Both the position numbers and the translations under genes were made by a program. Below are positions 23,744 to 32,246 of a stretch of DNA of 33,555 nt, piece by piece (positions within the stretch are counted from its first letter, which is position 1; each line of letters opens with the position of its first letter). The notes beneath the pieces are model-generated. The model did no database searches and had not been told where the DNA came from. It saw nothing but the letters and a program-made list of their open reading frames with translations. Source of the stretch: Pseudomonadota bacterium (GTDB lineage Bacteria > Pseudomonadota > Alphaproteobacteria > Acetobacterales > Acetobacteraceae); contig JAFADX010000405.1 of the NCBI GenBank assembly GCA_023424475.1, forward strand, positions 1-33,555, read 5' to 3'.

Positions 23744-24874
23744 ATGACCGGAATCCGCCACGACCTCCTCGAGCGTTTCGGCACGGCCGCCTACCAGCCG
23801 GCGACCTTCCTCGACCGTGGCGTAACCGTGCCCTTCACCACGCCCTTCCTGCTCGGCGCCCGCATCCGGCCGACCGGGACGCGCTCGGGACTGGAACTCG
23901 TCATCGCCAACCCCGCCGGCGGACGCGGCTTCTACATCGTCCCCTGGGCGGCGATGCCGGAGGTCTGCTCGCCCACGCTGCACGACCGGCGACTGTGGCA
24001 GCGGCTGACCGAACAGACCGCCGTCACCCCTTCCCTGGTGCGGGAGACCGCCCGGACCGTCGCGGCCGAGGGCCTGGCCGGACGCGAGGCCGCGGCGGCC
24101 GTCGCCGACGCGCGCGGTGCCGAATCCGCGGCCCGGATGCGGGCGAATTTCCTGCTGCTGCTCGACCTGGTCCGCCGCACCGAGACGCCGGCAGAAGCCG
24201 GCATCCCTCCCCAGGCCGACACGCCCCGGAACGTCGAGCAGCGCGCCCGCCGGGCGGTGGCGCGATTCGCCCCTCGCATCGGCGTCAGCGCGGAGATCGT
24301 CGCCGCCTGGCTCGAGGCGCTGGCCGCCGCCTTCTGCGGGGTCGGGGTCCCGGGGGACCGCACGCCCTCGCGCGCCCGTGCCACCGTGGCCACCCTGCGG
24401 CGCATGGTCGAGGAGATCGGGCTCTGGATCGCCCAGACCCCGGATCCGGCCGAGCAGCACGCCGCCCTGCTGGTGACCGATGCCGCGAAGCTGACGCTGC
24501 ACTGCGCCGGGGTGGCCTTCGGCGACCTCGACGGCCTGCTCTCGGACACCCCGACGCTGCTGCGCGCCTGGCGGGAGGACGCGGCGGGCCTCGGCCGCCG
24601 CGCCACGCGGCCCGACTGGCTGCTCGATGGCTGGCAGGTGATCGGCGAGCTCTGGCGCGACGCCGAGCCCGAGATGCGTCCCGGCGCGCTGTGGGAGATG
24701 GCCCTCCTCGCCCCCGTCATGCCGCGGGAGGTCGAGGACTGGCTCGGCATCAGCGAGGATTGGGAGCGCCCGACCCGCCTGCGCCGCGCGGTCCGTGCCA
24801 ATGAGGACTGGCGGAGCGGCCGCATGATCGAGATCGTCGCCCGCAACGAGCGCCTGCAGGCGCGCGCGGCATGA
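23744..24874 (+). CDS. Protein of unknown function (376 aa)
   Basis: Not recognised. It is a 376-residue soluble protein with no signal peptide or membrane segment. The N-terminal part has TVPFTTPFLLGARIRPTG and a glycine-rich NPAGGRGFYIVPW segment (about 26-67) that could be a beta domain. The remainder is mainly helical and rich in Arg and Ala. Codon use matches the neighbours. The stop overlaps the next gene by 4 bases (ATGA), so the two products are probably made together. The putative ribosome-binding site lies in a hairpin loop immediately upstream. Confidence 0.75.
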   Translation: MTGIRHDLLERFGTAAYQPATFLDRGVTVPFTTPFLLGARIRPTGTRSGLELVIANPAGGRGFYIVPWAAMPEVCSPTLHDRRLWQRLTEQTAVTPSLVRETARTVAAEGLAGREAAAAVADARGAESAARMRANFLLLLDLVRRTETPAEAGIPPQADTPRNVEQRARRAVARFAPRIGVSAEIVAAWLEALAAAFCGVGVPGDRTPSRARATVATLRRMVEEIGLWIAQTPDPAEQHAALLVTDAAKLTLHCAGVAFGDLDGLLSDTPTLLRAWREDAAGLGRRATRPDWLLDGWQVIGELWRDAEPEMRPGALWEMALLAPVMPREVEDWLGISEDWERPTRLRRAVRANEDWRSGRMIEIVARNERLQARAA

Positions 24875-26094
24875 ACGGCGCGGCACACGGCGCGGGCGCC
24901 CTGGCCGTCGAGCAGCGGCGCCTGACCCATGCGGTCGCCGCCGCCTCGGATGCCACGCTGGCACGGGTCGTTGCGGTCTTCGACCGGATGGCCGACCGGC
25001 GCGAGGCGGATCGCCTGCTCGACGCCGCCCGGCCGCGGCTGCGCCGGCTGCGCCCGCCACGGCCGCTCGGCTTTGCGCGCCTGCTCTTCCTGCCGCTCGA
25101 CGGCGCGATCCTCGATCCCCGCATCTGGCACCGGAAGGAAGGCTCGCTGCCGCGCAGCGCGCTGCAGCCCATCGCCGCCGCGCTGCGGGAGGCGCTGGGG
25201 TCCGAGGCCGTGGCGATCGAGGAAGCCTGCGCCGACGCCACCTTCGCCGACCTCGGGACGATCGGCCGGGTCGGTCCGCGGCTGTGGCGCGCCGCCGCCA
25301 CCGCCGCTCCAGGCCTGATCGCGCCGCCGGAATGGGAGGACAGCGGCCTCGGGCCTGCCGATTTCGGTCCCTGCCGCGACCTCGCGAGCGGCGTCTGGCG
25401 TCACGCCGACAGGCTCTGGGTTGCCCTCGCCCTGGCCGCCGAAGGCCCGCCCGAACCGCTGGTGCGAGACGCGGTCGCCGCCGCCGCCGGCGAGTCTGCC
25501 ATGGTCATCGAGGCGATCATCGCCACCATCCTGCTGAAGGCGGCGCGCCCGGGCGCCGTCGCCGCGGCTGCCGCCGCATCCCGCGCCGCTCCGCCGGGCA
25601 GCGCGGAACGCGTGCTCGACAGGTGGCTCGAGGACTGCATTCCCGACCTGCCCGCCGGCGATGCGGCCGGGGCGGCCCGCCTCGCCGAAGCCTTCGCCGA
25701 AGCGATCGAGGACCTCGAATCCTCGCCCATGCTGCGCCGGCCGGAACGGCGCCAGCGGGTCGCGGCGCTGCGCCGCCAGGTGGACGAGGCCTGCCGCGGC
25801 GCCTTCGTCGAGGCGACGACGCGCAGCCTGATCGAGCCGATGTCGCGTCCCGGCCGCCGCCTGGACGACGCGGCCATGGCGCAGCTCGAACGGACGGCCC
25901 GTTCGATCCGCCGGCTGGAACAGGCCGGGCGCGGCATCGGCGGGGCCGCCGCCTATGACGCGGCGCTGCGCCGCGTCACCGATGCCTTCGCCGCGCTGCG
26001 CGCCGCGCCCGATGCCTGCGTTGCCGACCTCGCGCGGTTGACCGAGATCGTCGCGGGACCCGAGGCGGCGCTGAGGGTGCTCGACGGCGCTTAG
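24871..26094 (+). CDS. Protein of unknown function (407 aa), helical
   Basis: Not recognised. It is a 407-residue protein predicted by eye to be almost entirely helical, with many Ala/Arg/Glu-rich stretches (for example about 270-345). No catalytic motif, signal peptide or membrane span is seen. A short conserved-looking stretch, LGFARLLFLPLDGAILDPRIW split around residue 65, sits in the N-terminal third. It is translationally coupled to the preceding unknown gene (ATGA overlap), and together they form a two-gene unit that ends in the tandem 104-base repeats. Confidence 0.74.
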   Translation: MNGAAHGAGALAVEQRRLTHAVAAASDATLARVVAVFDRMADRREADRLLDAARPRLRRLRPPRPLGFARLLFLPLDGAILDPRIWHRKEGSLPRSALQPIAAALREALGSEAVAIEEACADATFADLGTIGRVGPRLWRAAATAAPGLIAPPEWEDSGLGPADFGPCRDLASGVWRHADRLWVALALAAEGPPEPLVRDAVAAAAGESAMVIEAIIATILLKAARPGAVAAAAAASRAAPPGSAERVLDRWLEDCIPDLPAGDAAGAARLAEAFAEAIEDLESSPMLRRPERRQRVAALRRQVDEACRGAFVEATTRSLIEPMSRPGRRLDDAAMAQLERTARSIRRLEQAGRGIGGAAAYDAALRRVTDAFAALRAAPDACVADLARLTEIVAGPEAALRVLDGA

Positions 26095-26095
26095 G

Positions 26096-26406
26096 GCAGA
26101 TCCCGATCAGGTGGCATCACCCGATCGGGTGAAGATGCTCGCAGAAACAACGGGCTGGAGACGTTGCCGTGAGCCAGGGCGAACGGGAACGGCTCCAGAG
26201 CAGATCCCGATCAGGTGAAATCACCTGATCGGGTGAAGATGCTCGCACAAACAAAGGGCTGGAGACGTTGTCGTGAGCCAGGGCGAACGGGAGCGGCTCC
26301 AGAGCAGATCCCGATCAGGTGGAATCACCTGATCGGGTGAAGATGCTCGCAGAAACAAAGGGCTGGAGACGTTGCCGTGAGCCAGGGCGAACGGGAACGG
26401 CTCCAG
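26096..26406 (+). repeat. Three tandem copies of a 104-base palindromic repeat
   Basis: Units start at 26096, 26200 and 26304 with GCAGATCCCGATC and end in CGGCTCCAG. The exact 104-base spacing and near identity show tandem duplication. Each opens with a palindrome. In the third copy CCCGATCAGGTG (26310-26321) and CACCTGATCGGG (26326-26337) form a perfect 12-bp stem. The second copy forms a 13-bp stem and the first has one mismatch. A second conserved part follows: GAAGATGCTCGC, AAACAA, GGGCTGGAGACGTTG, GAGCCAGGGCGAACGGG. It has no coding potential. It lies between an unknown gene and the convergent ribonucleotide reductase gene and fills almost the whole 339-base gap. Confidence 0.93.
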
Positions 26407-26433
26407 CGGGAAGCGCCGCCCCTGCCGCCGAGG

Positions 26434-28845
26434 TCAGATGGGGCAGACGCCGCTGGCGCAGGCCAGGTGCGCCATGTCCAGCGCCTCGTGCAGCGCCGGG
26501 TCGCGGATGGCGGCGACGATGGCCTGGAACTCGGCCTCCGCCAGCTCCTCCTCCGGCAGGTATTCGTATCCCAGCGCGGAATCCGGTGCCGAGGGCAGCA
26601 CCGCGCAGCAACGGACCTGCGGCTGGTGCGTCAGCAGGATGTCGCGGAAGGCCTCGAGGTCATGCCGGTCGGTATAGACCTTGAGCGTGTAGGAGATCTG
26701 GTTGCCGCGCTCGGCACCGATCCAGTGGCGCTCCATCAGGGCGAGCCAGCGATACTGCTCCTCGGGCGTGGCTTCCGGCGCGGTCCTGAGGCGCTCGCCG
26801 ATGCCCAGGCGCTGGATCAGCGGCAGCGTCGGGAAGCCGACGATGCTCATGCCGGGAAAGGAACGCAGCGGCCGCACGGGATAGCCGCGCGCCTCGTAGT
26901 CCGCGAGCAGCGGGTCGGCATCGGGCAGCCACTTGCCGGACTCGCCCTTGCTGCCCTTGAACTGCACCCAGCGGAGGTATTGCCGCCGTGCCGGCAGGTG
27001 CGCACCCTCGGTCAGGCCGAACAGCTTGGACGTGGTTCCGGCGGGCTTCACCGTCGTGACCGTGAAGGGGTTCGCCCGGCCGAGTTCCTCGGCATAGGCA
27101 TCGGCTTCTTCCTTCGCCGCGTCGGAGAAGCGCGCCAGCGCGTCCCAGAACGGCGCCGAGCGCGCCTCGTCGAGCAGGTCGTCGAAGCCCAGGCCGAAGC
27201 GGGTCCAGGCCCATTCATGCAGGCCGGTCGGGCCGATGCCCATGCGGTTGGTGCGGCGCACCTCCTCGCCATAGAGCGCATCCATCGAATTCGCGCGCAT
27301 CAGGAACCGCACGCCGAGGCGCACGGCGTCCTCCACGCGGTCATCCCATTCCGCCGCCATGGCATCAGGCATGATACCGGGCGGGACGGTGGCCGGATCG
27401 ACCGGGCAGGCCAGCAGCGGCGCGAAATCCGCGATGACGCAGTAGCCCCCGGTCACGTGCAGCACGATTTCCCCGCAGGGGTTGGTCGTGCAGGGGAAAT
27501 GCGCCTCGGCCGCCCGCGCCGACAGGTCCGCCAGCAGCGCCGCGGCCCGGTCCACCTGGTAGCGCGCCGACCGCACGTCGCGGCCGTCGTGGTGCACGGG
27601 CTTCTCCCGCGCGCGGCCGGTGCGGTGGTCCTCCAGCATGTCGCCGTTGATGAAGCCGGGCTCGCCGTTGACGAAGGCGCAGCGGGTGACTTCCTCGAAG
27701 ACTTCCAGAGCGCGGCGGTCCTCGGCGCGCGCGGACCCGGCGCGGGCGGCCTGCACGCCGCGCCAGAAGGCGGCATCGACCATCACCGAGTTGTTCGCGG
27801 TCCACAGCCCGCCCTCGGACTTCGCCCGGATGAAGCGGATGATGCCCGGGTCGCGCCAGTTCTTCGTCGCCATGCGCGCCGCGCGGCGGGCGCCGCCGAC
27901 CTGCACCTCGACCGACAGGAAATGGTCCACCAGCATCGCCTGTTCCCAGGCGTCCGGCAGGCGGCCGCCGCGCGCGGGTTCGATGACCTCGCGCCGGATC
28001 GCCATGATGGCGCGCATCAGCGACAGCGGCCCGGAGGCCGGCCGCCCCTGCATGCCGCCGATCGGCGCCCCGCGCGGCCGGATGGCCGAGAAATCCAGCA
28101 GCAGCGTGCGATCCTCGGCCCCCTCGAAGGCGAGGCTCTCGATGGTCTCGATCGCCTTGGCCCAGCCTTCGCGGCTGTCCTCGACGGTGACGCGGATCGC
28201 GTCGGCGGGGGCCGCATCCGTCCATTCGCGGTCGATGAAGGCGCGGATGGCGGCCTCGTCGGTATCGGCCTCGGCCGCGCCCCAGGGCAGCAGGCCGAAT
28301 TCGGTGCCGAAGCGGTGCAGCGCCGCGCGGTCGCGCGGATAATCGGCATGGTCGCGCGACAGGCACAGCAGCACGCGCGGCGCGCGCGCCCAGTCCACCG
28401 CCATCAGCGCATCGTCATAGGCCCGGCCGACGCCCGACCCGTTCAGCAGCAGATAGAACTTGGTGAAGGAGGCGATGGCCGTCGCGCAATTGGTGAAGAC
28501 CTCCATGTTGCGGCTCGCCTGCTGCGCATCGCCATGCTGCAGGTGCCGCCCGGACGTGATCAGCGCCCCCGTCGCGATCGCATTGCGCAGCCGGTCGCGC
28601 TCCATCCGGTCCCGCGGCGTCAGCGCGCGCCCCAGCAGCGACATGTTGCCTTCGGCAACGCGGTCGGCGACGCGGCCGAAGCATTCCCGGTCCTCGGGGC
28701 GGAAGACGGTGCGGCGCGCGACGGCAAGGCCCATGCCGGCGTCGAGCGGGCGCGGCGGCAGCTTCTCCTCCCCGAAGGTACCTCCGGGCAGAGGCCGCGC
28801 CATTCCGTTCGGCGCCCGAAGGGCACCGGCCTGCATTCCGTCCAT
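26434..28845 (-). CDS. nrdJ: Adenosylcobalamin-dependent (class II) ribonucleotide reductase, monomeric RTPR-like
   Basis: An 803-residue enzyme making deoxyribonucleotides with a B12-derived radical. The cysteine set matches the monomeric Lactobacillus-type enzyme. Cys120 (EVFTNCATA) and Cys469 (GGYCVIAD) form the redox pair, Cys457 in the finger-loop NPCGEI is the radical cysteine, and the C-terminal shuttle pair is Cys796 and Cys801 (LACASGVCPI). Length is slightly above the roughly 740 of that enzyme. No small subunit (nrdB) or activase adjoins it, as expected for class II. The ATG at 28845 gives the longest frame; an internal ATG at residue 15 is possible. A possible NrdR box lies 82 bases upstream. 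It converges on the tandem repeats. Confidence 0.9.
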   Translation of the reverse strand: MDGMQAGALRAPNGMARPLPGGTFGEEKLPPRPLDAGMGLAVARRTVFRPEDRECFGRVADRVAEGNMSLLGRALTPRDRMERDRLRNAIATGALITSGRHLQHGDAQQASRNMEVFTNCATAIASFTKFYLLLNGSGVGRAYDDALMAVDWARAPRVLLCLSRDHADYPRDRAALHRFGTEFGLLPWGAAEADTDEAAIRAFIDREWTDAAPADAIRVTVEDSREGWAKAIETIESLAFEGAEDRTLLLDFSAIRPRGAPIGGMQGRPASGPLSLMRAIMAIRREVIEPARGGRLPDAWEQAMLVDHFLSVEVQVGGARRAARMATKNWRDPGIIRFIRAKSEGGLWTANNSVMVDAAFWRGVQAARAGSARAEDRRALEVFEEVTRCAFVNGEPGFINGDMLEDHRTGRAREKPVHHDGRDVRSARYQVDRAAALLADLSARAAEAHFPCTTNPCGEIVLHVTGGYCVIADFAPLLACPVDPATVPPGIMPDAMAAEWDDRVEDAVRLGVRFLMRANSMDALYGEEVRRTNRMGIGPTGLHEWAWTRFGLGFDDLLDEARSAPFWDALARFSDAAKEEADAYAEELGRANPFTVTTVKPAGTTSKLFGLTEGAHLPARRQYLRWVQFKGSKGESGKWLPDADPLLADYEARGYPVRPLRSFPGMSIVGFPTLPLIQRLGIGERLRTAPEATPEEQYRWLALMERHWIGAERGNQISYTLKVYTDRHDLEAFRDILLTHQPQVRCCAVLPSAPDSALGYEYLPEEELAEAEFQAIVAAIRDPALHEALDMAHLACASGVCPI

Positions 28846-29184
28846 CGCATCTGTCCCCGTCAGGAGGGCGCCCCCTCGCGCCGCCCCGGTATGGCGGCAC
28901 GCTATCAGCGATCCGCCCGTTACGTCACCACATATGGTGTGTGTTAGGTCAATTCACCACTAGAGCTGGTTTTCCAGTGCGAATCGCGGTTGCCGGCCGG
29001 CTTCCGCCGGGCACCCGCGCGAAGCCCAGGTGGCCCGCGCCTTTCCCGCGCCGCACCGCCCCTGTCATGACCGCGGAAGCGGCCGGCCTCGCATGGACAA
29101 CCTCCCTCCACCACCCGACTCTGGAGGCGCCGCCGCCACGCCGTGCCGGGTGCCGAAAGGCGCGCGAACCGGGTGAAGACGACG
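28846..29184. other. Intergenic region upstream of nrdJ and of the decayed patatin gene
   Basis: About 340 bases with no supportable gene. The nrdJ-proximal part (28900-28960) is less GC-rich and holds a candidate NrdR site and presumably the nrdJ promoter. The rest, about 28980-29184, is GC-rich and I see nothing distinct in it. Confidence 0.6.
28927..28942 (-). promoter_or_regulatory. Possible NrdR box upstream of the class II ribonucleotide reductase
   Basis: On the minus strand the 16 bases read ACACACCATATGTGGT, agreeing with the ACACwATATATwGTGT NrdR consensus at about 11 positions, including the 5' ACAC and central ATAT core. It is 82 bases upstream of the nrdJ start, a plausible operator distance. 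No second box at the usual helical spacing was found, so confidence is low. Confidence 0.3.
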
Positions 29185-29907
29185 ATGCCGGACGCCACGC
29201 CACGCGCCCCGAAGACGATCGGCCTTGCACTCGGCAGCGGTTCCGCACGCGGCCTCGCGCATATCGGCGTGCTGCGCGCGCTACACGAAGCCGGGCTCAC
29301 GGTCGATGTCGTCGCCGGCACCAGCATCGGCGCCGTTCGCGCGAGCATCTCCGTGCCCGGTATCCTCACCCCGGTCCGCTGGAACGGCCGCATCCTCGTC
29401 GATGGTGGCCTCGTGAATCCCGTTCCGGTCACGGCCGCGCGCGCCCTGGGCGCGGGGACCTGATCGCGGTGGACCTCAACCACGGCATCGTGGCGGGCAA
29501 GAACCTCAAGCCCATACTCGCGCGGGACGCCCCGGCGGCGGAGCCGGCCTGGCCCGGCTGGGCACGGAACCTGCGCCAGGCGATCCAGACCTCGCCACGC
29601 GGCTCCAGGCGTCCAGTGCCCCCGCCCTCGCCCGGGGGCCGCCCGCCAACGGGCATCCGGGGAGCCGATGCCCAACATCTTCGAGGTGCTGCTGGCTCCC
29701 ATCAACATCATGGAACGCCGGATCACCGAACGCCGGCTGACCCTCGATCGCCCCGACCTCGTGATCCGCCCGCCGCTCGCCCATATCCGCTTCCTCGATT
29801 TCGACCGGGTCGAGGAGATCATCGAGGCCGGCTACCGCAGCGCGATCCGGTCCCTCGCCGCCTTCGCCGCCGGCCGGCCGCCTGCGCCATGGCGCCATGA
29901 CGCAGGC
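29185..29907 (+). pseudogene. Decayed patatin-like phospholipase (RssA family)
   Basis: The remnant starts with IGLALGSGSARGLAHIGVLRAL (glycine-rich oxyanion loop) and GTSIGA with the nucleophile Ser. It then jumps directly to VRASISVPGI, LVDGGLVNPVPV and the catalytic Asp. About 100 residues that normally separate these blocks are missing, with the junction near 29334. A frameshift near 29455 breaks the ALGA/DLIAVDLN junction and gives a stop at 29461. The C-terminal part (MPNIFEVLLAPINIMERRIT, then LAHIRFLDFDRVEE) reappears in the first frame from 29668. The remnant has no stop of its own before the aminoacylase gene. With a large deletion and two frame changes it cannot make a working enzyme. 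Confidence 0.82.
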
Positions 29908-29985
29908 GGCCTCGCCCTCGCGGGGTTCCGCCCGGCACCGCCCCGGTCCATCATTGGCCGCTTACCTCTCCTGGGATCTGCGACC

Positions 29986-31440
29986 ATGGCCTTGCGCTGC
30001 GACCTCATCATCCGCGATGCGACGATCTTCGACGGCACGGGCGGCCCCCGCCGCCGGGGCGATGTCGGCGTGACGGGCGACCGGATCGTCGGCGTGGGCG
30101 ACCTCGGCGGCGCTTCGGCCGACCGCGAGATCCTGGCGGGCGGCAAGGCCCTCGCCCCCGGCTTCATCGATGCGCACACGCATGACGACCGCGCGGTCAT
30201 GTGCGGCCCGGACTGCATGACCTGCAAGATCAGCCAGGGCGTCACCACCGTCGTCGTCGGCAATTGCGGCGTCTCGCTCTCGCCCGCCACCTTCAAGCGC
30301 CTGCCGCCGCCGCCGCTCGACCTGATCGGGGAAGAGGGCTGGTGGCGCTTCGACAGCTTCGGCGACTACGCTCACGAGTTGAAGAAGCGCGGCTCCGAGG
30401 TGAACACCTACGCCCTGGTCGGCCACCAGACGCTGCGCGTGGAGGCCATGGACGGCGACGTGATGCGCCCTGCCAGGGATTCCGAGGTCGAGCACATGCG
30501 CCTGCGGGTGAAGAATTCGCTCGCCGAAGGCGCCTCGGGCTTCTCGACCGGCCTCTACTACCCGCCCAACATGCATGCGCCGACCGAGGAGGTGATCGCC
30601 GTCGCCGAACCGCTGCGCGCCTTCGGCGGGCTCTACGTCACGCATATGCGCGACGAGGCCGACCGCGTCCTCGCCTCGATCGAGGAAACGGCGAAGATCG
30701 GCAAGCGCGTCGGCGTGCCGGTCTGGGTGAGCCACCACAAATGCTCGATGCCGGAGAACTACGGCCGCTCGACCCAGACCCTGCCGCTGATCGAGGCGAT
30801 CAACCAGTCGCAGGACATGTATTTCGACATGTACCCCTATCCGGCCGGCTCCACCGTGCTGATGCCCGACCGGCTGCGCGAGGACGTGAAGGTGATGATC
30901 ACCTGGTCGATCCCGCATCCGGAGATGGCGGGCAAGTACCTCTCGGACATCGCGCGCGGCTGGAACACCGACATCCGCATGGCCGCCGAGCGCCTTCTCC
31001 CCGCCGGCCAGGTCACCTGGCAGATGGACGAGGAGGACGTCCGCCGCATCATGGCGCATCCGATGTCGGTGATCGGTTCGGACGGCATCCCGCACGACGC
31101 CCATCCGCATCCGCGCCTGTGGGGCACCTTCCCCCGCGTGCTCGGGCTCTATTCGCGCGAACTCCGCCTGTTCAGCATGGAGACCGCCATCCACAAGATG
31201 ACCGGCCGCACCGCGCAGCTCTTCGGCATGATCGACCGCGGCGTGATCCGCGAAGGCGCCTATGCCGACCTGGTGCTGTTCGACGCCGACACCGTCATCG
31301 ACAAGGCGACCTTCGAGGAACCGAAGCAGGCCCCGGCCGGCATCGAGGAAGTCTGGGCGAACGGCGTGCCGACCTACATCGCCGGCAAGGGCGCGACCGG
31401 GGAGAAGCCCGGCCGGCTCGTCACGCGCAACCGCGTCTGA
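29986..31440 (+). CDS. N-acyl-D-amino-acid deacylase (D-aminoacylase)
   Basis: Zinc-dependent amidohydrolase releasing a D-amino acid from its N-acyl form. At 484 residues it is the same length as the Alcaligenes DA1 enzyme, and the metal and catalytic residues fall at nearly the same numbers: His64 and His66 (PGFIDAHTHDD), Cys94 (GNCG), His220 (YVTHMRDE), His250 (VWVSHHK) and Asp366 (GSDG). The ATG at 29986 begins the conserved VIIRDATIFDGTG-like start; the frame is open upstream only because the decayed patatin remnant has lost its stop. It follows that remnant by about 80 bases, with its own promoter likely close upstream. Substrate side chain not predicted. Confidence 0.92.
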   Translation: MALRCDLIIRDATIFDGTGGPRRRGDVGVTGDRIVGVGDLGGASADREILAGGKALAPGFIDAHTHDDRAVMCGPDCMTCKISQGVTTVVVGNCGVSLSPATFKRLPPPPLDLIGEEGWWRFDSFGDYAHELKKRGSEVNTYALVGHQTLRVEAMDGDVMRPARDSEVEHMRLRVKNSLAEGASGFSTGLYYPPNMHAPTEEVIAVAEPLRAFGGLYVTHMRDEADRVLASIEETAKIGKRVGVPVWVSHHKCSMPENYGRSTQTLPLIEAINQSQDMYFDMYPYPAGSTVLMPDRLREDVKVMITWSIPHPEMAGKYLSDIARGWNTDIRMAAERLLPAGQVTWQMDEEDVRRIMAHPMSVIGSDGIPHDAHPHPRLWGTFPRVLGLYSRELRLFSMETAIHKMTGRTAQLFGMIDRGVIREGAYADLVLFDADTVIDKATFEEPKQAPAGIEEVWANGVPTYIAGKGATGEKPGRLVTRNRV

Positions 31441-31447
31441 CCGGAAC

Positions 31448-31469
31448 CACGGGGGGCGCCGCCCCCGTG
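31448..31469 (+). terminator. First hairpin after the D-aminoacylase gene
   Basis: CACGGGGG (31448-31455) pairs with CCCCCGTG (31462-31469) across 6 bases, beginning 8 bases after the stop codon. Together with the next stem it forms a tandem pair of GC-rich hairpins without a T-run. Confidence 0.42.
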
Positions 31470-31476
31470 ACCCCCG

Positions 31477-31498
31477 CCGAGGGCCGAAAGGCCCTCGG
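31477..31498 (+). terminator. Second hairpin after the D-aminoacylase gene, GAAA tetraloop
   Basis: CCGAGGGCC (31477-31485), loop GAAA, GGCCCTCGG (31490-31498): a perfect 9-bp stem closed by a stable GNRA-type tetraloop. It probably marks the transcript end. Confidence 0.48.
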
Positions 31499-31513
31499 AA
31501 CCCATCACCTGGA

Positions 31514-31580
31514 GCAGATCCCGATCAGGTGGAATCACCTGAACAGGTGAAGATGCTCGCAGAAACAACGGCTCTAGAGC
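31514..31580 (+). repeat. Truncated copy of the 104-base palindromic repeat
   Basis: It begins GCAGATCCCGATCAGGTGG and continues through GAAGATGCTCGCAGAAACAACGG, then stops at CTCTAGAGC. The right arm of the palindrome is degenerate (CACCTGAACAGG), and the second half of the repeat is absent. It lies between the D-aminoacylase hairpins and the end of the RidA-family gene. Confidence 0.82.
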
Positions 31581-31600
31581 ATGTTCCGATCTGTCGGAAC

Positions 31601-31665
31601 CGGCACCGGCCGCCCAACGACAGGATCCTGGATGGGCGGCCGGGTGAGGGTGCGGGCCGGTGCCG
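31601..31665. repeat. Nested inverted repeats downstream of the RidA-family gene
   Basis: CCGGCCGCCCA (31606-31616) pairs with TGGGCGGCCGG (31633-31643), and CGGCACCGGC (31601-31610) pairs with GCCGGTGCCG (31656-31665). The two stems compete for bases 31606-31610. The site lies 18 bases past the stop of the minus-strand gene and may serve as its terminator. Confidence 0.45.
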
Positions 31666-31682
31666 TCTGATCGAAAAGGGCC

Positions 31683-32150
31683 CTAATCGAGAATCCGGAA
31701 GATCGCCTCGATCTCCACCGGGATCCGGCCGGGCAGCGAGGCCATGCCGACGGCCGAGCGCGCGTGCCTGCCGTTCTCGCCCAGCACGGCGACGAACAGG
31801 TCGGAACACCCGTTGATGACCTTCGGGTGATCCTCGAAATCGAGGTCGCCGTTCACCATGCCGAGCACCTTCACGGCCATCAGCCGCGACAGCCCGCCCG
31901 CGCCCTCCGACGCCGCGGCGAGCAGGCCGAGGCCGATCATGCGCGCATGGCCATAGGCCTCCTCGATGCTCATCTCGGACGGCACCTTGCCGCGCACCTT
32001 CACGCCATCCGGCCGCCGCGGGCCCTGGCCCGAGGTGTAGAGGAAGCCGCCCTCCACCCTGTAGGGCACATAGGTCCCGATCGGCTTCGGCACCGGCGGC
32101 AGGCTCAGGCCCATCGCCGCCAGCCGCTGCTCGGGGGTATCGTTCGACAT
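31683..32150 (-). CDS. RidA/YjgF/YER057c/UK114 family protein
   Basis: A 155-residue protein of the RidA family, whose best-known member hydrolyses reactive enamines and imines made by PLP enzymes. The substrate-binding Arg131 is in the signature RSAVGMASLPGRIPVEIEAIF (131-151). The N-terminal extension and overall length place it in the longer YjgF-endoribonuclease-like subgroup rather than the roughly 125-residue archetypal RidA. The ATG at 32150 is chosen because GGAG lies 8 bases upstream (GGAGATCGCG); the frame is open to 32204. It is divergent from the LysE exporter with 96 bases between starts, suggesting shared control in amino-acid metabolism. Confidence 0.88.
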   Translation of the reverse strand: MSNDTPEQRLAAMGLSLPPVPKPIGTYVPYRVEGGFLYTSGQGPRRPDGVKVRGKVPSEMSIEEAYGHARMIGLGLLAAASEGAGGLSRLMAVKVLGMVNGDLDFEDHPKVINGCSDLFVAVLGENGRHARSAVGMASLPGRIPVEIEAIFRILD

Positions 32151-32246
32151 CGCGATCTCCTCACACTGCCCGCGCATGCGACACGCGCATGGACGCCACG
32201 GCAAGGCCGCATATAAATGTCAGCCTTACTGTCATAACATCACATC

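Noticed and set aside
26096..26406. CRISPR array suggested by three evenly spaced repeats
   Set aside because: The whole 104-base period is conserved with no unique spacers, there are no cas genes, and dispersed copies exist.
26377..28947. Very long plus-strand open frame (856 codons) opposite nrdJ
   Set aside because: It is antisense to a clear ribonucleotide reductase with all catalytic cysteines. Its composition (His/Arg/Gln-rich, no motif) is that of a GC-driven shadow frame.
29668..31440. Fusion of patatin C-terminus with D-aminoacylase
   Set aside because: The open frame exists only because the decayed patatin gene lost its stop. The aminoacylase aligns in numbering with the known enzyme from the ATG at 29986.
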